This document shows positions 1 to 4,221 of a stretch of 7,228 bases of DNA, piece after piece. This DNA comes from Chloroflexota bacterium (GTDB taxonomy: Bacteria > Chloroflexota > Dormibacteria > Dormibacterales > Dormibacteraceae): positions 17,259 through 24,486 of the forward strand of contig VBJR01000350.1 of assembly GCA_005880175.1 (NCBI GenBank). The letters run 5' to 3'. The first letter of the stretch is position 1; every line of letters starts with the position of its first letter. The position numbers were made by a program, and so were the translations under genes. Under the pieces are notes generated by a model. That model did no database searches and was not told the DNA's origin. It worked only from the letters and a program-made list of their open reading frames with translations.

Positions 1-102
1 GACATGTCCACGATCCGGACCCACCTGACCATGCTGTACGACCGGACGGCCGAGAACTACGCGCGCCTGCACTTCGGCCTGCCGCCCGCGTCGCCCATGT
101 GA
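1..102 (+). CDS. 3' end of an unidentified protein (partial)
   Basis: The first reading frame is open from the left edge to a TGA at 100-102, giving 33 residues that end in ...ARLHFGLPPASPM. Every codon in this stretch has G or C in the third position, which matches the real genes of the window and argues strongly for coding. The visible tail (STIRTHLTMLYDRTAENYAR) is polar and probably helical, with no membrane segment. I do not recognise the family. The true start lies off the window; the internal ATG at position 4 is only an in-frame methionine. No convincing hairpin follows the stop. Confidence 0.6.
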   Translation, partial: DMSTIRTHLTMLYDRTAENYARLHFGLPPASPM

Positions 103-154
103 GCCTGCAGTACCATGGGTCCCGCGACGGAGGGCGCACCCGGGCCCGCGGAAA

Positions 155-165
155 GGACTGAGTCC
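155..165. repeat. Short perfect palindrome GGACT-G-AGTCC
   Basis: An 11-bp inverted repeat with a single central base lies in the 149-bp spacer upstream of the ankyrin gene. The one-base centre makes an RNA hairpin unlikely, so if it is functional it would be a dimeric protein site. A related 8-bp palindrome, GACTAGTC, occurs at 1844-1851 upstream of the LuxR-type gene. Palindromes this short arise by chance, so this is a weak call. Confidence 0.2.
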
Positions 166-239
166 ACCTCCGAAGCGTTCTGAGCGACGGAACGTCATCT
201 TCTTTGATCCTCCAGGGGCGGGCCGGGAGGAGCCGTACC

Positions 240-246
240 GGAGGAG
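240..246 (+). promoter_or_regulatory. Ribosome binding site fixing the ankyrin gene start at 252
   Basis: GGAGGAG lies five bases before the ATG at 252, close to an ideal Shine-Dalgarno sequence. This decides the start in favour of 252 over the in-frame TTG at 204, which has no such site. A second identical GGAGGAG lies 14 bases upstream at 226-232, but no start codon is suitably placed for it. Confidence 0.75.
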
Positions 247-251
247 ATGAC

Positions 252-1784
252 ATGCCCGCAGAGCAGCTGCCCCAGCGGCCCGACCTCGACCAGCTCCGCC
301 GCCAGGCGAAGGAGCTCCGCGACGCCGCCCGCGCCGGTGACCCGACCGCCCTCGAGCGCGTGAACCGTCACCTGCGGCCGCCCGCCGACCCGCTCGCGCT
401 GTCCGCCGCGCAGCACGCGATCGCGCGCGAGCACGGCTTCTCGAGCTGGTCCCGGCTCAAGGCGGCGGTCGAGGGCGGCGCCGCCAGCCTGCACGACGCC
501 GTCGAGGCGAACGACGTGGCGCTGGTCCGCCTGCTCCTGGAGCGGGGGGCTGACCCGAACGACGGCCACGCGCTCGCCCACGCCGCCGAGCACGCCGACC
601 ACCGGTGCCTGCGCCTGCTGCTGGACCACGGGGCCACGGTGCGAGGGGCAGGCGCGCTCGCCGCCCTGATCGGACGAAGCGACGGGGACGGGGTCCGACT
701 CCTGCTGGACGCCGGCGCCGACCCCGGCCGTCCCCAGCCCGCCGGCTCGGCGCCGATCGGCCTGATGCCCGACCTGGCTGAGAACCCGCTGGCGGCGGCG
801 GCGCAGCGCGACTCGGCCGCCGTGGTCGAGCTCCTGCTGGAGGCCGGCGCCGATCCCGACGCGCCCTGCCGCGACGGCCGCTCGCCCCTCCGGGCGGCGG
901 TGCGGCGCGGCGCCGGCGACGTCGGCGCCGTCCTCCGGCGGTTCGGCGCGCGCGACGACGTGGACGACGCCGACCGCTTCCTGGGCGCGTGCGCCCGGGC
1001 CGACCGCGCCGAGGCGGAGCGGCTGGCCGTGGTCCGGCTCGATCTGTCCGGCGAGGACCACGCGGTGATCGTGGATGCGGCGGAGCACGGGGATGCGGCC
1101 GCCGTCCGGCTGATGCTGGACCTGGGCTTCCCGGCCGACGCCCGGCGCGGGATGGACGGCGCCTCGCCCCTGCACGCGGCCGCGTACAGGGGCCGTGTCG
1201 AGATGGTTCGGCTCCTGATCGAGGCCGGGGCCGACGTCGAGCGGCGCGATGGGCAGTGGCAGAGCACGCCGATCTGCTGGGCGGCGGTGGGCAGCGGCGA
1301 GCACCCGCGGCCCGACTGGCCGGCCGACTGGGTCGCCACCGTCCGGGCGCTGCTCGCGGCCGGGGCGTCCACGCGGGACGCCATCGTCGAGGGCAAGCCG
1401 CCGAGCCGGGAGGTGGCGGCGCTGCTGCGCGCGCCGGTCGGGCCGCCGGCCGCCCCGGACGAGCCGCCCGCCGTGGACCGGGAGCTGCTCGACCGCATGG
1501 CCGGCCAGCTGCGCATCGCGTTCGAGAGCGGCGACGTGGACCTGCTGGCCTCGCTGCTGCACCCCGACGTGCGCTGGGGCGGCGGGGGGCCGCGCGGGTG
1601 CTGGAACCGGACCCAGGTGCTGGACTGGTACCGGGTGCTGGGCGACCGGTTCGGGCCGGTGCGGGTGGCCCGGACGGCCGTCCACGACGATGCCGTCGAG
1701 CTCTTCGTGCCCGTCCCCGGCCGGCCCGACTGGTCGCAGACGTTCCGGGTGGCGGGGGAGTCGATCGTCGAGATCAGCGGCTGA
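252..1784 (+). CDS. Ankyrin-repeat protein with C-terminal SnoaL/NTF2-like domain
   Basis: This encodes a 510-residue protein with no signal peptide or membrane segment, so probably cytoplasmic. Residues 10-73 (LDQLRRQAKELRDAAR... through IAREHGFSSWSRLKAAVE) match a helical N-terminal module often seen before ankyrin repeats in soil bacteria. Residues about 79-393 hold degenerate ankyrin repeats. The clearest units are VRLLLERGADPND (92-104), VELLLEAGADPDA (192-204) and SPLHAAAYRGRVEMVRLLIE with AGADVE (305-330). An Ala/Pro-rich linker (394-408) leads to residues about 411-509 (LDRMAGQLRIAFESGDVDLL...LLHPDVRW...), which resemble a SnoaL/NTF2-like alpha+beta barrel. Ankyrin repeats bind proteins; SnoaL-like folds may bind small ligands or catalyse reactions, but no activity can be assigned here. 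The start at ATG 252 is chosen on its strong ribosome binding site. The gene appears monocistronic, with a hairpin at its stop. The ankyrin call is secure; the SnoaL call is likely. Confidence 0.9.
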   Translation: MPAEQLPQRPDLDQLRRQAKELRDAARAGDPTALERVNRHLRPPADPLALSAAQHAIAREHGFSSWSRLKAAVEGGAASLHDAVEANDVALVRLLLERGADPNDGHALAHAAEHADHRCLRLLLDHGATVRGAGALAALIGRSDGDGVRLLLDAGADPGRPQPAGSAPIGLMPDLAENPLAAAAQRDSAAVVELLLEAGADPDAPCRDGRSPLRAAVRRGAGDVGAVLRRFGARDDVDDADRFLGACARADRAEAERLAVVRLDLSGEDHAVIVDAAEHGDAAAVRLMLDLGFPADARRGMDGASPLHAAAYRGRVEMVRLLIEAGADVERRDGQWQSTPICWAAVGSGEHPRPDWPADWVATVRALLAAGASTRDAIVEGKPPSREVAALLRAPVGPPAAPDEPPAVDRELLDRMAGQLRIAFESGDVDLLASLLHPDVRWGGGGPRGCWNRTQVLDWYRVLGDRFGPVRVARTAVHDDAVELFVPVPGRPDWSQTFRVAGESIVEISG

Positions 1785-1804
1785 GCCGGCCCGGCCGGCT
1801 CGGC
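1780..1804 (+). terminator. G/C-rich hairpin at the ankyrin gene stop
   Basis: GAGCCGGC (1783-1790) pairs perfectly with GCCGGCTC (1794-1801) across a three-base loop. The stem extends outward by a T-G wobble and two further pairs, to about 11 bp. The stop codon TGA (1782-1784) lies inside the stem. No T-tract follows, which is common for candidate terminators in high-GC actinomycetes. GC-rich DNA forms such stems easily, so confidence is moderate. Confidence 0.55.
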
Positions 1805-1831
1805 GCGGCTTCCAGGCGCTCGCCAGGCGAA

Positions 1832-1864
1832 CGACTACCTTCCGACTAGTCCCCGACTAGGTTC
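1832..1864. promoter_or_regulatory. Three CGACTA direct repeats at 11-bp spacing (candidate operator)
   Basis: CGACTA occurs at 1832, 1843 and 1854, exactly 11 bp apart, so all copies face the same side of the helix. Each 11-bp unit also ends in C, and the first and third end in TTC. The middle copy forms the palindrome GACTAGTC (1844-1851). Direct repeats with about one helical turn of spacing are the hallmark of sites for OmpR-type winged-helix regulators, including SARPs (known from those families). The array lies in non-coding DNA 108 bp before the LuxR-type gene and after the ankyrin gene's hairpin. The binding protein is unknown, and no good -10 box is seen right after the array. Confidence 0.45.
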
Positions 1865-1900
1865 GCGACGTGCTCCCACGCCCAGACTGGGACCCGTCGC
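1865..1900 (+). other. Imperfect stem-loop upstream of the LuxR-type gene
   Basis: GCGACG (1865-1870) can pair with CGTCGC (1895-1900), and inside it TCCCA (1874-1878) can pair with TGGGA (1888-1892), with a small internal loop between. The inner part also contains the tight palindrome CCCAG-A-CTGGG (1881-1891), which is an alternative DNA-level site. It starts directly after the CGACTA array. It could be a leader structure, a terminator or an operator; the sequence does not decide. Confidence 0.25.
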
Positions 1901-1957
1901 CGCGCCGCGTCACGGTCGGACACCCGGTATGACATGCGCCAAATTCGCCTGATCACC

Positions 1958-1961
1958 GGAG
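1958..1961 (+). promoter_or_regulatory. Weak ribosome binding site for the LuxR-type gene
   Basis: GGAG lies ten bases before the GTG at 1972 and 19 bases before the in-frame ATG at 1981. The spacing favours GTG 1972, though the site is short and slightly far. No second Shine-Dalgarno candidate serves the ATG. Confidence 0.35.
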
Positions 1962-1971
1962 TAAGTGAGCT

Positions 1972-2625
1972 GTGCAAAACATGACAAGCACGCTGGACGC
2001 CGTCGCCGAGCCCGAGGGGGTGCTCGTGGTCTGGGAAGGCGGGGAGGACGTGCTCTGGCTCGAGGACGCCGACCCCGCCAGCGTCCGGTTCGAGCGCTGC
2101 GCGCCCGAGGTGGACTCGCTGCGCCGCAAGCTGGCCCTGCACCACCCGCGCTGGCTGGTCATCGGCCGGGGTGTGGAGGAGAACGCCGCCGTCGCCCTGG
2201 TCACGATCGCCTGGCAGATGTACCCGGACCTCGAGCTGGCCATGCTCGGCCCCCGGGGCGACGTGCGCCGGTGCGAGCGCTGGCTGCGCCGGGGCTGCCA
2301 TGTGTACCTGCCGGACACCATGCCGTTCGCGGCGGTCGCCCGGGCGCTGGACTGCGCGTCGGCGGTGGACGCCGTGCTGGTGGACCGTTCGTTCTACCTG
2401 GAGGGCGCCCGCTCCCGGCACATCGGCACCGCGCCGTCGCTGACCGCCCGCCAGCGCGAGGTGCTGAACCTGATCGACCGCCACCTCACGAACGGCGAGA
2501 TCGCCGACGCCCTCCACGTCTCCGAGAACACGATCGAGTTCCACGTGCGCCGCCTGCTGGACAAGCTGGGCGCGCGCAACCGGATGCAGGCCGTCCGCCG
2601 CGCCTGCGACCTGGGCCTGATCTAG
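1972..2625 (+). CDS. LuxR/NarL-type transcriptional regulator with degenerate receiver-like domain
   Basis: This encodes a 217-residue DNA-binding protein. Residues about 156-217 are a classical LuxR/GerE helix-turn-helix: LTARQREVLNLI, then LTNGEIADALHVSENTIEFHVRRLLDKLG, then ARNRMQAVRRA. Residues about 16-130 have the rhythm of a response-regulator receiver (hydrophobic strand VLVV, HHPRWLVIG, MYPDLELAMLG, RGCHVYLPDTMPFAAVARAL). The segment where the phosphoacceptor Asp is expected reads WLVIGRG, and the usual Lys after the fifth strand is replaced in VYLPDT. It is therefore probably not a phosphorelay regulator, and no kinase gene is adjacent. GTG 1972 is preferred by ribosome-site spacing; ATG 1981 is the alternative, losing three residues. 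The upstream CGACTA array may control it. It converges on the T7SS-linked MinD-like gene, so regulation of that locus is possible but only inferred. Confidence 0.9.
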   Translation: MQNMTSTLDAVAEPEGVLVVWEGGEDVLWLEDADPASVRFERCAPEVDSLRRKLALHHPRWLVIGRGVEENAAVALVTIAWQMYPDLELAMLGPRGDVRRCERWLRRGCHVYLPDTMPFAAVARALDCASAVDAVLVDRSFYLEGARSRHIGTAPSLTARQREVLNLIDRHLTNGEIADALHVSENTIEFHVRRLLDKLGARNRMQAVRRACDLGLI

Positions 2626-2658
2626 GGCGCCGCACGTTCCCCCGGACGTGCGGCGCCC
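2625..2658. terminator. Bidirectional hairpin between convergent genes
   Basis: GGGCGCCGCACGT (2625-2637) and ACGTGCGGCGCCC (2646-2658) form a perfect 13-bp stem. The inner bases can add a T-G wobble and a C-G pair, leaving a CCCC loop. It starts at the last base of the LuxR-type stop codon and ends 10 bp before the last base of the opposing MinD-like gene, so it can terminate both transcripts. No T-tract is present. It is the strongest inverted repeat I found in the window. Confidence 0.8.
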
Positions 2659-2682
2659 CGCCCGGGCGTCAGACCGGGCGGG
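2657..2682. terminator. Second hairpin at the MinD-like gene stop
   Basis: CCCGCCCGG (2657-2665) pairs with CCGGGCGGG (2674-2682), a perfect 9-bp stem with an eight-base loop that contains the minus-strand TGA (2669-2671). It overlaps the foot of the 2625-2658 hairpin by two bases, so the two could form in tandem or compete. It probably supports termination of the minus-strand transcript. Confidence 0.5.
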
Positions 2683-3877
2683 CGCCGAAGCCGTCCGCCA
2701 CCAGCGCCGCCAGCTCCAGGTAGGCGCGCCGGGTGGCCGGCAGCATCTCCTCCAGCCGGACCACCGCGCCGGTCGCCAGGTGCGGGTCCCAGGGCACGAT
2801 CTGGACCGCGCGGCAGCGGTACGAGAAGTGGCGGGCGATCAGCGCGATGTCCACGCGGCCGTCGCGCTCCGTGCTGAACTCGTTGATGACCACGACGGCC
2901 TGGGAGGCCAGCCACTCGTAGCCGTGCTCCTCCAGCCAGTCGATCGTCATGGCCGCCACCCGCGCCTTGTCGAGCGACGAGCCGGCGCACAGCACGATCT
3001 GGTCGGCCGCGCCCAGCGCCGCCTGCGCGGCCTCGGACAGGACGCCCGTGCCGGTGTCCACCAGGATCAGGTTGTAGTGGCGGTCGAGGACGTTCAGCAC
3101 CGTGCGGTAGTCGCGCTCGCCGAGCGCCTCGGTGATCGCGGGGTCGTTGTCCGAGGCGATCACCTCCAGCCGGCTCGGCGCCTGCGAGGTGTGGGCGCGG
3201 ATGTCCGAGTAGCGCTCCAGCCGGGCGGAGTCGCGGAGCAGGTCCGTCACCGTCGACGACGTCTGGCGGTCGATCCGGTCGGCCAGCGAGCCCGCGTCCG
3301 GGTTGGCGTCCAGCGCGATGACCCGGTCGCCCCGCAGCGAGGCGAACGTGTGGCCGAGGCTCACCGTGGTCGTCGTCTTGCCGATGCCGCCCTTCCGGGC
3401 CACGACCACCACCCGCCGGCAGCCGGCGATGGGCGCCTTGGCCCGCGCCGCCAGCGCCCGCTCCTCCTGCTCGGTCTGGCTCAGGCCGGGGTTCACCAGC
3501 CCGCCGCTCGCCATGTAGACGGACCGGCGCCAGCCCCGGCTGGGGGCGATCGCCCGGCCCTTCAGCATCCGCTCGCCGGTGAACGCGCTGGCGTCGAGCG
3601 GCTCGGCCGCGGCCTCCTTCGGCGGCTCGCCGCGCTCGCGGACGGTCGGCTCCCAGGCGGGCGTCGGCCGGCGCGGCGGCAGCCCGTCCGGCAGCGGCCG
3701 GGGCGTGGCGATGGGCCCGTCGGGCAGCGGCCGGGGCGCGTCCGGCAGCGGCCGCAGGGGGGTGGGGGCCTGTGCGTCCGGCTCGGGCAGACGGGTCCAG
3801 CGCTGGCCGTCCCAGCGCCAGCGACCGTCCTGGGACACCAGCTCGCCGGGGCCTTCGGGGAATCCTAGGGTGCTCAT
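2669..3877 (-). CDS. MinD/ParA-type ATPase of the T7SS locus (EspI-like)
   Basis: This encodes a 402-residue SIMIBI-class P-loop ATPase. The N-terminus (17-30) carries DGRWRWDGQRW, a W/DG/W motif common in actinobacterial envelope-associated proteins. Residues about 31-75 are proline-rich with three RPLPD copies (42-46, 49-53, 60-64). The ATPase domain spans about 153-395. It has the deviant Walker A KGGIGKTT (162-169) with signature Lys162 and P-loop Lys167, the LDANPD motif (189-194) and Walker B ILVDTGTG (271-278). The ending (VPWDPHLATG..., then ATRRAYLELAALVADGF) is typical of MinD-like proteins found in actinobacterial T7SS loci. MinD's C-terminal membrane-binding helix is absent. Family knowledge suggests it modulates or positions the ESX apparatus; mycobacterial EspI is the nearest named analogue. 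AAGGGAG eight bases before the ATG supports the start. It follows eccC on the same strand, separated by an opposed small gene. Confidence 0.9.
   Translation of the reverse strand: MSTLGFPEGPGELVSQDGRWRWDGQRWTRLPEPDAQAPTPLRPLPDAPRPLPDGPIATPRPLPDGLPPRRPTPAWEPTVRERGEPPKEAAAEPLDASAFTGERMLKGRAIAPSRGWRRSVYMASGGLVNPGLSQTEQEERALAARAKAPIAGCRRVVVVARKGGIGKTTTTVSLGHTFASLRGDRVIALDANPDAGSLADRIDRQTSSTVTDLLRDSARLERYSDIRAHTSQAPSRLEVIASDNDPAITEALGERDYRTVLNVLDRHYNLILVDTGTGVLSEAAQAALGAADQIVLCAGSSLDKARVAAMTIDWLEEHGYEWLASQAVVVINEFSTERDGRVDIALIARHFSYRCRAVQIVPWDPHLATGAVVRLEEMLPATRRAYLELAALVADGFGARPV
3684..3759 (-). repeat. Internal repeats encoding the RPLPD linker
   Basis: Three near-identical units with core GGCAGCGGCCG (plus-strand reading) start near 3684, 3717 and 3739. 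The first two match at 21 of 22 bases. They encode the three RPLPD segments of the proline-rich linker in the MinD-like ATPase. The uneven offsets (33 and 21 bp) are both multiples of three, so the frame is kept, consistent with in-frame duplication. Confidence 0.7.
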
Positions 3878-3885
3878 CGACCTAT

Positions 3886-3892
3886 CTCCCTT
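3886..3892 (-). promoter_or_regulatory. Ribosome binding site of the MinD-like ATPase gene
   Basis: On the minus strand AAGGGAG stands eight bases before the ATG at 3877. This supports that start and shows the gene can be translated independently of the distant eccC stop. Confidence 0.7.
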
Positions 3893-3960
3893 CCGTACGC
3901 TTGGGGGCTGTGGAGGGCGCCCAGGGGCCGCCGGTCGCGGCGGCGCCGCCGGAACGCAGG

Positions 3961-4221
3961 ATGTCGCTCGAGGACGAGCACGAGGTCCAGCAGGACGAGC
4001 GCGAACGCGTGGTCGCGGCGCTCGTGTACGGCCGGGAGGCGTCGTCCGACACGCCGGTGCCCGGGCCCTGGGGCCCGCTGATCGCCGGCGTGGCGGTGGC
4101 GCTGGCCGCCACCCTGCTCGTCGCCATGGGCACGCTGGTCAGGTCGTCCCTGCCCACCGGCAAGCCGACGCCGTCGCCCAGCGCGCACCCCAGCATCGTC
4201 GTCACTGCCCCACATCGCTGA
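3961..4221 (+). CDS. Small single-pass membrane protein in the T7SS locus
   Basis: This encodes an 86-residue protein of no family I recognise. An acidic, charged N-terminus (MSLEDEHEVQQDERER) precedes one hydrophobic segment at about 38-60 (WGPLIAGVAVALAATLLVAM). A Pro/Ser/Thr-rich tail (61-86) follows, typical of an extracytoplasmic end. Third codon positions are almost all G or C, which supports this frame over the overlapping minus-strand frames. ATG 3961 is chosen for its sensible N-terminus and a weak GGAA six bases upstream. GTG 3910 would add 17 residues (VEGAQGPPVAAAPPERR), also codes plausibly, and cannot be excluded. The gene is divergent from the MinD-like gene and convergent with eccC, overlapping the end of eccC by 20 bp. 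Position suggests an accessory role in type VII secretion, but nothing in the sequence proves it. Confidence 0.72.
   Translation: MSLEDEHEVQQDERERVVAALVYGREASSDTPVPGPWGPLIAGVAVALAATLLVAMGTLVRSSLPTGKPTPSPSAHPSIVVTAPHR

Noticed and set aside
226..232. First GGAGGAG as a ribosome binding site of a separate small gene
   Set aside because: No ATG, GTG or TTG lies at a suitable distance; it is probably a chance duplicate of the true site at 240-246.
204..251. Upstream TTG start for the ankyrin protein
   Set aside because: There is no Shine-Dalgarno sequence before 204, and the added residues do not look like part of the family; GGAGGAG points to ATG 252.
195..1685. Long minus-strand open frame (496 codons) opposite the ankyrin gene, plus a second one at 368-1516
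   Set aside because: The translations are Arg/Pro/Gly- or Ser/Arg-rich with no domain pattern, and the plus-strand frame has clear ankyrin repeats and a strong ribosome binding site. These are shadows caused by high GC.
1928..1933. TATGAC as a -10 box for the LuxR-type gene
   Set aside because: No acceptable -35 element lies 16-19 bp upstream, so the promoter cannot be supported.
2648..3868. Plus-strand open frame (406 codons) opposite the MinD-like gene
   Set aside because: Low-complexity Arg/Val/Gly-rich translation without motifs. The minus strand encodes a clear KGGIGKTT ATPase.
3874..4215. Minus-strand open frame (113 codons) that would fill the gap between eccC and the MinD-like gene in the same direction
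   Set aside because: The translation is Arg/Gly/His-rich with no structure, whereas the plus-strand frame has near-complete G/C third positions, a clean membrane helix and a sensible N-terminus.
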